A program made the position numbers and the translations under genes. A stretch of DNA of 37,946 nucleotides from Lysobacterales bacterium (GTDB lineage Bacteria > Pseudomonadota > Gammaproteobacteria > Xanthomonadales > SZUA-36), in NCBI GenBank assembly GCA_013002505.1, contig JABDJL010000088.1, positions 1 through 37,946 of the forward strand, in the 5' to 3' direction. This document shows positions 20,642 through 29,315 of this stretch, piece after piece; position 1 is the stretch's first letter, and every line of letters begins with the position of its first letter. The notes beneath the pieces were generated by a model. It worked only from the letters and a program-made list of their open reading frames with translations. It did not search any database and was not told where the DNA came from.

Positions 20642-22471
20642 ATGACCGATGCGCTGATATACCTGGATCCGGACAGCAAGCTCAGTTTGCAGGACCAGAT
20701 TCGTCAGAAGCTGGTCGATGCGATCCTTCATGGCATCTTTCCCAAGGGCAGCCGATTGCCCTCTTCGCGTAAGCTGGCCGGACAGCTCGGGGTCGCCCGC
20801 AACACCGTGGTGCTGGCTTACGAGCTGCTGATAGACGAGGGATACCTCGAAAGCCGGGAGCGCAGTGGAGTCTTTGTTACCGACTCCATTCTCGAGGGCC
20901 GCATCGGGTTTAGCGGTAAGCCCAGCGGCAGCGAGAGGCCGGGCAAGCGGTGGCGCAACCGTATCCGGAATCATGTCGAACCTCCGTCTGAATTTCAGTG
21001 GCCGGCCGACTGGCAACAGCACCCTTTTCCGTTCATCGATGGCTATTTCGATTCCTCGCTGTACCCCACTGCGCAATGGCGTGAAGCGAGCCGACTAGCG
21101 CTGGGCGCACGAGTCATTCACGAGGGGACCGTTACCGAGGGCCACGCCGATGACCCCGCGCTTATCGAGGAGATTCGCACCAAGATGCTTCCCCGGCGTG
21201 GCATCAATGCCGAGCCCAATGAAATCCTGATCACGATGGGTGAACAAAATGCCTTGTTCCTGGTCACCCAACTACTGGCATCACCGGCAAGCCGCGTGGC
21301 CATGGAGGAGCCGGGAAACCCCAGGATGCGCCAATTGCTCAGGCAAACCGACGCCGAGGTCGTCTACCAACCAGTGGATGAGTTCGGCATGGTCATCAAT
21401 TCCGGCCTCAGGCAGGCGCAACTCATCTATGTCACACCGAGCCACCAGGTACCGACCGCTGTCACGATGCCGAACCAGCGCCGCAGGGGTCTTCTCAAGC
21501 AAGCGGTGCAGTCTGACCAACTGATAATCGAGGACGATTTCGAACACGAAAGCAATTACCTCGGCCAGCCACACCCGGCCCTGCGCGGAATGGATGAGAG
21601 TGACCGGGTCATTTACATTTCTGCGTTGCCCAAGGTCCTGGCGCCCGGATTGCGAATCGGATTTATCGTGGCCGCGCCGGAGTTTATCCGGGAAGCTCGC
21701 AAGCTGCGCCAAATGGTTATTGGACGGCCGAGCCTGATCCACCAGCGCACCGCGGCATTTTTCCTGTCCCTGGGTCACTACGACTCGTTCATGGCGCGAT
21801 TACACAAGATCATGGGCGAGCGCTGGGATGCATTACGCCAGGCTTTGAATCATTACCACCGCGGCAGCGAAATTGATTTTCCGACGCAAGGCGGCACCGC
21901 CTTGTGGGTGGAGAGCCCCGAACATGTGAAAGTCGACACCCTTGTCAGCGAAGCGGCAAAACGGGGTATCCTGATTGAACCGGATACCCATTACTTTGCC
22001 AGCGGACACGCATCACGAAATCACTACCGCATGGGTGTCACGAGTATCCCGGTCGAACAGATCCGTGAAGGCGTCAGCAGGCTTGAACGGTTGATCCGCG
22101 GACTGACAGCCGACCAGATTGAAACACTCGATCCCGCTGACCCCAACCTGCTGAGCGGCGATCAGCTTCGCCGTTTATTGCCCGGCGCAACGATCATTTA
22201 CAAGACTTATTACGGAGCACCCTGCACGATAGAACTCAGGCAAGACGGCAGCATGATCGGCAGGTCGGGACACGCCAACGAGGATTGTGATGCGGGACAT
22301 TGGTGGGTGGAAGACGACCTCTATTGCCGCAAGTGGAAAAAATGGAGTTACGGCGAAGAAGGTCGCTACCAGGTCACGCTCGACGGCAACCATATTCGCT
22401 GGTGGCGCCCCGGGGGCCGGCTGGTCGATTCCGCCATCATCCAGCCCGCAGAGTCTGATCTGGCCTCATAA
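20642..22471 (+). CDS. MocR-type GntR/aminotransferase regulator with extra C-terminal domain
   Basis: An N-terminal GntR winged helix (about 1-80, LSLQDQIRQKLVDAILHGIF, SRLPSSRKLAGQLGVARNTV) is fused to a fold-type I PLP aminotransferase domain (about 115-470). The PLP lysine is probably K331 in YISALPKVLAPGLRIGF, and the PLP-pocket aspartate lies in IIEDDFEHE. MocR proteins usually sense an amine or amino acid via PLP and activate a neighbouring gene. The protein has 609 residues where about 450-500 is usual. The extra 120 or so residues contain cysteines and many aromatics (GHWWVEDDLYCRKWKKWSYG, DGNHIRWWRPGG), a pattern recalling DUF995-type small domains. The ATG lies six bases after the smpB stop. 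The nitrilase and receptor downstream are candidate targets. Confidence 0.88.
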   Translation: MTDALIYLDPDSKLSLQDQIRQKLVDAILHGIFPKGSRLPSSRKLAGQLGVARNTVVLAYELLIDEGYLESRERSGVFVTDSILEGRIGFSGKPSGSERPGKRWRNRIRNHVEPPSEFQWPADWQQHPFPFIDGYFDSSLYPTAQWREASRLALGARVIHEGTVTEGHADDPALIEEIRTKMLPRRGINAEPNEILITMGEQNALFLVTQLLASPASRVAMEEPGNPRMRQLLRQTDAEVVYQPVDEFGMVINSGLRQAQLIYVTPSHQVPTAVTMPNQRRRGLLKQAVQSDQLIIEDDFEHESNYLGQPHPALRGMDESDRVIYISALPKVLAPGLRIGFIVAAPEFIREARKLRQMVIGRPSLIHQRTAAFFLSLGHYDSFMARLHKIMGERWDALRQALNHYHRGSEIDFPTQGGTALWVESPEHVKVDTLVSEAAKRGILIEPDTHYFASGHASRNHYRMGVTSIPVEQIREGVSRLERLIRGLTADQIETLDPADPNLLSGDQLRRLLPGATIIYKTYYGAPCTIELRQDGSMIGRSGHANEDCDAGHWWVEDDLYCRKWKKWSYGEEGRYQVTLDGNHIRWWRPGGRLVDSAIIQPAESDLAS

Positions 22472-22567
22472 GCAGCGAACATCTGGTTCTATGCCGGCAA
22501 CATCGCCGCCATTACGCTCTTTGTCACCTGCATCTTTGCAGATTCACACCGCTACGCGGAGAACGCC

Positions 22568-23440
22568 GTGAGCTACCTGGCCATCGCAGCACTGCAACTG
22601 GAACTGGGCGTTGAGGACAACCTGTCACTGCTTGAACAGGAAATCGACCTCGTCAAGCGCCGTTTTCCATGGATACAGATGGTCGTACTGCCAGAATTGT
22701 GCACCTACGGGCCAAGTACTGACCTGGCTGTACGCATGCCGGGCGAAGTGGAGAACTGTTTCCGGGAAGTGGCCCGCAACAATGACATCTGGCTGATTCC
22801 CGGATCAATCTTTGAGCGCGCCGGTGACCGTGTACACAATACGGCCCCGGTGATTGATCCAAATGGTGAAGTCGTAGCCCGTTACCGTAAGCACTACCCG
22901 TTCCTGCCGTATGAACAGGGGGTGTCCGGGGGTGACCAGTTCGTTGTATTCGATGTTCCCGACGTCGGCAGGCTGGGACTCATGATCTGCTATGACATGT
23001 GGTATCCCGAGATGTCACGCCAAATGGCATGGATGGGCGCAGAAGCCATCATTGTTCCAACCCTGACCAATACCAATGACCGAAACATAGAACTGTCAAT
23101 TGCACAAACGGTCGCTGCCATCAACCAGCTTTACCTGGTTAACGTCAACAGCGCCGGGCGGCTCGCATACGGGCGATCCATCGTGGTCGGTCCTGACGGC
23201 ACCGTCCTGCACCAGGCTTCAACCGGTCGCGAAATTATCACAATGGAACTGGATTTCAAACACGTTCGACGGGTTCGTGAACGCGGCATGCACGGCCTGG
23301 CCCAGCCGTTAAAAAGTTTTCGCGATGCAGGTATCGAATACCCGGTTTACCAGGCCGGTGCCGGAACCGGTGCATTTACCGACCTGGGGCCTTTACGGGT
23401 CCCCGGTCGTCATTCCGAGCTGCAGGACAATGAAGACTGA
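22568..23440 (+). CDS. Carbon-nitrogen hydrolase (nitrilase superfamily)
   Basis: The 290-residue protein has the nitrilase catalytic triad: E43 in LPELCTYGPS, K108 in RYRKHYPFLP and C141 in LMICYDMWYPEMS. Such enzymes hydrolyse amides, carbamoyl groups or nitriles in the cytosol. The WYPE after the cysteine suggests an aliphatic amidase or N-carbamoyl hydrolase type, but the substrate cannot be named. The start is GTG at 22568 with GGAG seven bases upstream. No signal peptide is seen. It lies 96 bases after the MocR-type regulator, on the same strand and in the same frame, and is a candidate regulated gene. Confidence 0.92.
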   Translation: MSYLAIAALQLELGVEDNLSLLEQEIDLVKRRFPWIQMVVLPELCTYGPSTDLAVRMPGEVENCFREVARNNDIWLIPGSIFERAGDRVHNTAPVIDPNGEVVARYRKHYPFLPYEQGVSGGDQFVVFDVPDVGRLGLMICYDMWYPEMSRQMAWMGAEAIIVPTLTNTNDRNIELSIAQTVAAINQLYLVNVNSAGRLAYGRSIVVGPDGTVLHQASTGREIITMELDFKHVRRVRERGMHGLAQPLKSFRDAGIEYPVYQAGAGTGAFTDLGPLRVPGRHSELQDNED

Positions 23441-23611
23441 AGCGCCGGCGGGCACCAAATCAGGCCAGGAACTGGACTCAAAAATTCAGTGGAACTGGCC
23501 CTACTTGCCGGCCCGGTCATTGTTTAAATTAGTCGTCGGGTTTGCGAAGGCAAATTGAATGAGCAGTCCACTATCACCCAATTCACCCAAGTTCTACTCT
23601 GGAGCGCCACT

Positions 23612-26005
23612 ATGAGACCAGCACAACCAGTTCATCGTAAAGCCCTGTCCGCCGCGATCACGGCGGCCCTCGTTTCAACGGTTTCGGGAAGTCCCGCGAT
23701 GGCGCAAACAGACGCCGACGATGATGCTTCGGGTGTCACCGAGGAAATCATCGTAACGGCGACGCGACGCGAAACCACGGTCCAGGAAATTCCGTACAAC
23801 ATCTCTGCAATTGACGGAGACGAGCTCGAAGCATCCCAGATCATTACCAATACGGACCTGATGCGTTCCATTGCCGGCGCCTCGGTGGTAGACCGGGGTC
23901 ACCGCAATTCCGGCGTAATCAATTCGATCATGATCCGGGGTCTTAACGTTGAAAGCTCGGCATTCGGCGACTACGCGCTGTCCACGGTCCCGACCGTTTC
24001 GACTTACATCAATGAAACACCGATTTTCGCCAATTTCCTGATCAAGGATCTTGAGCGCGTCGAAGTGCTGCGCGGACCGCAGGGAACCCTGTATGGTTCC
24101 GGTTCGCTCGGCGGCACCGTGCGCTACATCACCAAAGCGCCACAACTGGGTGAGAACAGCGGCGAGTTTGACCTGCGATACAGCACCACTGACGGTTCCA
24201 GCGGCAATAACCTGAACGGAGACGTGGTGCTCAATTTCGCGCTCGGCGATACCAGCGCAATACGGATCGTTGCCGGAATGATCGATAACGATGGCATCGT
24301 GGATGGCCGTAACCTCTATGTCCTCGACAGCGAGGGGCTTCCCGCGGCGCCGGACGGTGTTGCAGCGGATACGGCGCAATATGAGGTGGTCAAAGACCTT
24401 GATACCGTTGACATCGACTACTACCGAATCTCGGCACTGTTCGAGCCCACAGATACATTCTCTGCGCTGTTCACACACCACAACCAGGAAGACGACATTG
24501 GCGGCCGGCGACATGCAACGGTTGGCAACGACGGTTGGGGAAACCCTTACAACGAGTACGAAATTGGCTCGATCCAGCGTGAACCCTCTTCGCGAGAAGT
24601 TGAATTGACCAGCCTGGAAATGAATTTTGATCTTGGCTTTGCAACGCTGACCAGCAGCACCTCGGCATACGACCATTCCGGTGACAGCGTTAGCGAGAAT
24701 ACCGGATTCTACGCGCAACTCAATTGGCTCGAATTCTATTACTACAACTATCCGCGCCCCATGGCCTCGGCCATCCGCACCTACGAAGAAGATGCGTTTG
24801 TCCAGGAACTGCGCCTGGTGTCTGATGGCGGAGAGAAAGTCGACTGGATCATCGGCGCTTTTTACATGGACCAGGACCAGGTTGCGACACAGTTAAGCGA
24901 ACTCAAGGGATGGGAACGCTATTTCGACCTCGTCTGGGGTGACTGCTTCTGCCCCGGCGATGACGATTTCCGCTACAACCGCGATGAGAATTTCAAGGAA
25001 AAAGCGCTGTTCGGTGAATTCACATTCAACATCAGTGAAACCTTCCGGCTGACCACCGGCTTCCGCTATTTCGATAACGATTATGACAACACCACTTATA
25101 TCAGCGTCGGAATCTGGGACCCGGGCGTCTTCCGCACTGAAGATACCGAAATCTTTACCGGCGGCCACTCGGACACACTGTTCAAGCTGAACGCCTCGTG
25201 GGACCTTGATGATGACAAGTTGTTCTATGCGACCTGGTCTGAAGGATTCCGCCGCGGTGGCGCCAATGCGGTACCGCTCAGTGGTATATGGGCCAACGAT
25301 CCGATCTGGCAACGCTACGACCCGGATGAAGTCGACAACTATGAAATCGGTATCAAGGGTACCACCGGCAACGTCGACTACACGGCCTCGCTGTTCTATG
25401 TTGACTGGCAAAATGTTCAGCTCAATGACGCCAGCACCAACGGCGGCTTCTTCGCCGCCATTAATGGTGGTGATGCATCAACTAGTGGCCTTGAACTGGA
25501 ACTGCTTGGCCACACTGATGGCGGCATCAACTGGAACCTCGGCTATGCCTATGTGAATGCTGAACTGGATTCGGATTTGTTCAAGCCCGACGACTTCGAC
25601 ATGAGTAACCCCATCGCCTTCAAGGGCGACCGCTTGCCCGGCACCTCCGAACACACGCTGAACGTCGGCCTTTCGCACGCACGCGACCTCACCGGGGGCA
25701 GATCGCTGGTCACCCGCGTGAACGGCTATTACCAATCCGATACCGAGAACCACATCAACCGCAGCCCCAGATTTGCGCGCAATATTGGCAGCTTCAGCAT
25801 CTGGGACGCATCGGTCTCGTGGGTCGATGACCAGTGGAGCGTATCGCTTTATGCCAAGAACCTGTTCAACGAGGAAGGCATGACAGGGTTGTTTACCAAC
25901 CAGTACATGGGTACCGACCCGGGCCAGAACTATTTCGGCAATGGCTCGAAGCAGTTCCTGTCGCTGCCGCGCACCATCGGGCTGGCCTTGTCCTACGGCT
26001 TCTGA
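23612..26005 (+). CDS. TonB-dependent outer-membrane receptor
   Basis: TonB-dependent receptors import large or scarce substrates using proton-motive force. The ATG at 23612 follows GGAG seven bases upstream and begins a signal peptide (MRPAQPVHRKALSAAITAAL, ending near SPAMAQ). The TonB box region is EEIIVTATRRE. The plug contains DLERVEVLRGPQGTLYGSGS and GGTVRYITKAPQ. The remainder is a 22-strand-type barrel with alternating aromatics, and the chain ends in a terminal Phe (LALSYGF). It has 797 residues. No Fur box or riboswitch was recognised upstream, so an iron or vitamin substrate is not supported. It lies between the hydrolase and the TPR-sulfotransferase. A longer frame from TTG at 23555 lacks a signal-peptide start. 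Confidence 0.92.
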   Translation: MRPAQPVHRKALSAAITAALVSTVSGSPAMAQTDADDDASGVTEEIIVTATRRETTVQEIPYNISAIDGDELEASQIITNTDLMRSIAGASVVDRGHRNSGVINSIMIRGLNVESSAFGDYALSTVPTVSTYINETPIFANFLIKDLERVEVLRGPQGTLYGSGSLGGTVRYITKAPQLGENSGEFDLRYSTTDGSSGNNLNGDVVLNFALGDTSAIRIVAGMIDNDGIVDGRNLYVLDSEGLPAAPDGVAADTAQYEVVKDLDTVDIDYYRISALFEPTDTFSALFTHHNQEDDIGGRRHATVGNDGWGNPYNEYEIGSIQREPSSREVELTSLEMNFDLGFATLTSSTSAYDHSGDSVSENTGFYAQLNWLEFYYYNYPRPMASAIRTYEEDAFVQELRLVSDGGEKVDWIIGAFYMDQDQVATQLSELKGWERYFDLVWGDCFCPGDDDFRYNRDENFKEKALFGEFTFNISETFRLTTGFRYFDNDYDNTTYISVGIWDPGVFRTEDTEIFTGGHSDTLFKLNASWDLDDDKLFYATWSEGFRRGGANAVPLSGIWANDPIWQRYDPDEVDNYEIGIKGTTGNVDYTASLFYVDWQNVQLNDASTNGGFFAAINGGDASTSGLELELLGHTDGGINWNLGYAYVNAELDSDLFKPDDFDMSNPIAFKGDRLPGTSEHTLNVGLSHARDLTGGRSLVTRVNGYYQSDTENHINRSPRFARNIGSFSIWDASVSWVDDQWSVSLYAKNLFNEEGMTGLFTNQYMGTDPGQNYFGNGSKQFLSLPRTIGLALSYGF

Positions 26006-26012
26006 TCCCCCG

Positions 26013-26049
26013 GGGGCAGCCACCCGCTCCGAGGTGGCTGCCCCATTTC
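26013..26049 (+). terminator. Strong hairpin after the TonB receptor
   Basis: A perfect 12-base stem, GGGGCAGCCACC (26013-26024) with GGTGGCTGCCCC (26033-26044), has an eight-base loop. It begins eight bases after the receptor stop and is followed by ATTTCG rather than a long T-run. It is a likely terminator or 3'-end stabiliser that would separate the receptor mRNA from the sulfotransferase gene. Confidence 0.7.
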
Positions 26050-26083
26050 GTCGCCCGTGCAATGCACCGATGAGCTGTCTCCT

Positions 26084-27688
26084 ATGAACGCACCGTCTGT
26101 CCGATACAATGTCGCGGTGAAGCAGCCCTCCAATACCAATCCAATTTCTGCACTTGACGCACAGGTCAAGTCCTTGCTGATTCAGGGTCATGTCCATGAC
26201 GCGGACCAGTTGCTGTCGAAACAGCCTGAGCTCCCGCCAGGACTTTTAATCCTGCACAGCCAGGTGGCGCAGAAGCTGGCCGATTTCCCGCGCATGCTGG
26301 CCCTTGCACAAGCGGCGCACAAAATGGACCCCCACAATGACTCGCTGTCACTAAGGGTGCTCGAATGCCAGATCTACGCCGGACAGACCCGTAAAGCCTT
26401 GACGGGCCTGGACAAGCTGCAAAGGCGTGCGTCGAAAAATTCCGGGTTGTTGCATCGTATCGCCAACCTGTACGTGCATTGCGCGCGCCATCAAAAGGCC
26501 TACGAGTGCCATGCGCAGGCCCTGCGCGCACAACCCGACAACCCCGATTGCAAGTATGACCTGGCAACCTCGTGTATTGCCGCCGGAGAATTTGACCAGG
26601 CTGAGCAGCTTCTCGAAGAGGTCATCAGGCAGCAACCAAGCAATTGGACTGCATGGCAGAATCGATCAAACCTGCGCAAGCAAACCCGTGAATCGAACCA
26701 CGTCGGTGAGCTCAAAGCGGCCCTCAACAACGAGGCCCGGCCAGGCGCTGATGAAGTTCCCCTGAATTACGCCCTGGCCAAGGAATACGAGGACCTGGGT
26801 GATTACCGGCGTGCCGTCAAGCATCTCGCGACCGGAGCAGCAAGACGCCGCCAGCAACTGAGCTACCGGGTCAACGAGGATGTCGCGACCATGCGCCGCA
26901 TTCGCAGCGTATTCAGCCAGGAATTCATTGAACAGGCCAAAATGGCACGCCCGCATGACGGGCCCGTTTTCGTGTTGGGCATGCCCCGTTCCGGTACCAC
27001 GCTGGTGGACCGGATCATCAGTTCGCACAGCCGGGTCAGCAGCCTGGGCGAGGTCAACAATTTATCGTTCGCCGTCATCGGCGCCAGCGGCTTTGCAAGG
27101 GACAAGGAATCACTGGTCGAGCAATCATCACGGGCAGATTTCGAAGCGCTAGGGCAAACCTACCTTGAAGGAACCCGCGGACTGGGGGAGGCAGGCCCCC
27201 TGTTGATCGACAAGACACCGCTCAATTTCCTGTATCTCGGAATTATTTACCTGGCCCTGCCAGGCGCCAGGGTGATCCACCTTCGCCGGCATCCGATGGA
27301 TTCATGTTTTGCGATGTATAAGACATTATTCCGTGCCGGTTACCCCTTTTCCTACGACCTCGATGACCTCGGAACTTACTACGTGGCTTACCGGCGCCTG
27401 ATGGCCCACTGGCGGCAGGTTCTACCCGGGTTTATCCATGACGTGTCATACGAAGACCTGGTGAAACAGCAGGAGGCGACCAGCCGTTCAATGCTCGAAT
27501 TTTGCGGGCTGGACTGGGAAGAGCAAGTTCTCGACTTTCACCGCAACCGGGGTGCAGCGGCCACGGCCAGTGCGGCGCAGGTCCGCCAACCTATCTATAG
27601 CTCTTCTGTAGGGCGATGGCGTTACTTCGAATCACATTTAGAACCATTACGTAATAAACTGATATTAAATGGTATTTACCTTGACTAG
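26084..27688 (+). CDS. TPR-repeat sulfotransferase family protein
   Basis: The N-terminal half (about 30-280) consists of TPR-like helical repeats (for example AYECHAQALRAQPDNPDCKY and FDQAEQLLEEVIRQQPSNW). The C-terminal half is a sulfotransferase domain with the PAPS 5'-phosphosulfate loop FVLGMPRSGTTLVDRIISSH and the 3'-phosphate region RVIHLRRHPMDSCFAMYKTL. Sulfotransferases move sulfate from PAPS to hydroxyl or amine groups. The acceptor is unknown. The ATG at 26084 gives 534 residues; a GTG at 26057 is also open. TPR-sulfotransferases are often found beside TonB receptors in marine gammaproteobacteria (general knowledge). The stop lies inside the next gene (20-base overlap), implying coupling. 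Confidence 0.88.
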   Translation: MNAPSVRYNVAVKQPSNTNPISALDAQVKSLLIQGHVHDADQLLSKQPELPPGLLILHSQVAQKLADFPRMLALAQAAHKMDPHNDSLSLRVLECQIYAGQTRKALTGLDKLQRRASKNSGLLHRIANLYVHCARHQKAYECHAQALRAQPDNPDCKYDLATSCIAAGEFDQAEQLLEEVIRQQPSNWTAWQNRSNLRKQTRESNHVGELKAALNNEARPGADEVPLNYALAKEYEDLGDYRRAVKHLATGAARRRQQLSYRVNEDVATMRRIRSVFSQEFIEQAKMARPHDGPVFVLGMPRSGTTLVDRIISSHSRVSSLGEVNNLSFAVIGASGFARDKESLVEQSSRADFEALGQTYLEGTRGLGEAGPLLIDKTPLNFLYLGIIYLALPGARVIHLRRHPMDSCFAMYKTLFRAGYPFSYDLDDLGTYYVAYRRLMAHWRQVLPGFIHDVSYEDLVKQQEATSRSMLEFCGLDWEEQVLDFHRNRGAAATASAAQVRQPIYSSSVGRWRYFESHLEPLRNKLILNGIYLD

Positions 27689-29315
27689 GGCCGCATTCTT
27701 GTGCTCGCTCGTGCTGGTCACCCAGTTGCCGGACATTTCTGAACTCGCTGCCAGTCAGGGCGGGCCCCTGCCAATGTCTGAATTTGCACCACCTGAAACG
27801 CGCGAGCCGCCGCCCTTTGAACTGAGCGGGCGTGTCGGGGTGCGACCGGCTGCAGGCAAGGCCCATATGCAGGTTCACCAGTCTGAAGACCCTGAAAACG
27901 TATTGTCGGAGCTCAAAGCACTTCCTGCGGTGTTGTTCACCATCGTGCAAGCCCATGACCGACTCTTGACGCTCGAGAAGCACCCGCTTGAGAGCAATCA
28001 TCCACACTGGGAATTTGTTGCTCTGGATGGCGTGACCTGGGCCTCGTCAAAACGACAGGGCTGGCTTGAGGCAGCCATGCCCTTCGCGCTGCGTGAACGC
28101 AACCAGAACTGTACGCACCAGGGCATGATACGTTTCAGCGCCGGACCCGGTGGTGAGCTGTCACCGGCGCGGTACCAGGTATCCAGCGAAACCTGTGCTT
28201 ACCGCAAGCTGGATTTGTGGGGCGAAGTGGACCTTGAATGGGATTCGGGCCGCGCGCCTGACCGCTCCCGGCTTGTCGCCTCGCGCAAGGCGCTCGAACA
28301 GCATCGCTTGCCGCTGCGAAAAATCGAGCAATTGCCTGAAGACTACCCGGCACTGCCGGCGGATGGATTACGGCCACCCGCGCAACAACTCAGCGTTTAC
28401 GGCTACGTGGTGAATGGAATTCATTACCGAAGTGATTGTTTTACCCGCCAGGGCCCTTTTCCACTATGCTCGGAGTTCGCCCTGCCCTCGTATTCCACGG
28501 CCAAGGCCCTGTTGGCCGGAATGGCTTACCGGCAAATACTGAAAATGGATGCTGGCTTTGCGGACAGCGCCGTGACCCGCTGGATTCCGGAATGCCGGCT
28601 GCACGACGAGCGCTGGGAGGGCGTGCGCCTGCGGCACTTGTCAGACATGAATACCGGGCTTTTCGACTCTGATATTTTCCAGGCCGACGAGGGGGCACTG
28701 AAGAAAATCAACGGTTTCTTCATCCCCGAGACCCATGCCGACAAACTGGCTTTTGCCTGTACCGCCTACCCACGCAAGGCGCCGCCCGGGGCAACACAGG
28801 TTTACCACACCTCCGATACGTACCTGCTGGGCGTGGCGATGAGCCGCTACCTCGAACAGCGTCAAGCTGTTCGCACCGATATCCGCCAATGGGTCAACGC
28901 GCACCTCTACCAACACCTGCAGCTGAATCCTGTCGCGCTGACGACAATGCGAACCTATGACGAGACTGCCCAGCCCTGGGCCGGCTATGGCCTGACGCTC
29001 ACACCTGACGACGCGGCCCGCCTGGGACTGTTTATGGCCGCGCACCACGCTGATTTCGAACAGGTTCCGAATTGGCCTGCAGCGCGCGGCGAGCGCTACA
29101 GCAACGGGGTCTGGGCCGTGGATGCCAGCCATTGGGTTGGCTGTCCCGAGCCGGTTTGGATTCCGTTCATGTCGGGCTACGGCGGGATTACGATTGCCAT
29201 GTTGCCCCATGGGTCGGTCATGTACATGTTTGGCGACGGCCACGAATTCACCTGGCTGCGCAATGCTGCGCTGCTCCACAACATTCAATCCTGGTGCAAG
29301 GGAAAACCATCATGA
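27669..29315 (+). CDS. Secreted serine hydrolase, beta-lactamase/transpeptidase-like
   Basis: The 548-residue protein begins with a hydrophobic signal-like segment (MVFTLTRAAFLCSLVLVTQL). A novel N-terminal region (about 40-240) precedes a class C/SxxK serine hydrolase domain. The nucleophile motif is S276-T-A-K279 (SYSTAKALLAGM), followed by LRHLSDMNTGLFDSD, as in class C-type hydrolases. A divergent second motif, YHTSDTYLLG, replaces the usual YxN. Such enzymes hydrolyse peptides, esters or beta-lactams outside the cytoplasm; the substrate here is unknown. Cysteines C148, C176, C257 and C267 could form disulfides. The ATG overlaps the sulfotransferase end by 20 bases and its stop overlaps the MFS ATG as ATGA. 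I see no sign that it is a true beta-lactamase. Confidence 0.8.
   Translation: MVFTLTRAAFLCSLVLVTQLPDISELAASQGGPLPMSEFAPPETREPPPFELSGRVGVRPAAGKAHMQVHQSEDPENVLSELKALPAVLFTIVQAHDRLLTLEKHPLESNHPHWEFVALDGVTWASSKRQGWLEAAMPFALRERNQNCTHQGMIRFSAGPGGELSPARYQVSSETCAYRKLDLWGEVDLEWDSGRAPDRSRLVASRKALEQHRLPLRKIEQLPEDYPALPADGLRPPAQQLSVYGYVVNGIHYRSDCFTRQGPFPLCSEFALPSYSTAKALLAGMAYRQILKMDAGFADSAVTRWIPECRLHDERWEGVRLRHLSDMNTGLFDSDIFQADEGALKKINGFFIPETHADKLAFACTAYPRKAPPGATQVYHTSDTYLLGVAMSRYLEQRQAVRTDIRQWVNAHLYQHLQLNPVALTTMRTYDETAQPWAGYGLTLTPDDAARLGLFMAAHHADFEQVPNWPAARGERYSNGVWAVDASHWVGCPEPVWIPFMSGYGGITIAMLPHGSVMYMFGDGHEFTWLRNAALLHNIQSWCKGKPS

Noticed and set aside
23441-23611. Fur box or riboswitch ahead of the first TonB receptor
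   Set aside because: No Fur-box palindrome and no aptamer-like conserved blocks were seen. Only a short AT-rich patch is present.
23675-24718. Open frame of 347 codons opposite the first TonB receptor
   Set aside because: The receptor on the plus strand has signal peptide, TonB box, plug and barrel. The antisense frame has none of these.
27669-29315. True beta-lactamase (resistance gene)
   Set aside because: Only the SxxK motif matches; the YxN motif is altered and the long N-terminal half is unlike any resistance enzyme.
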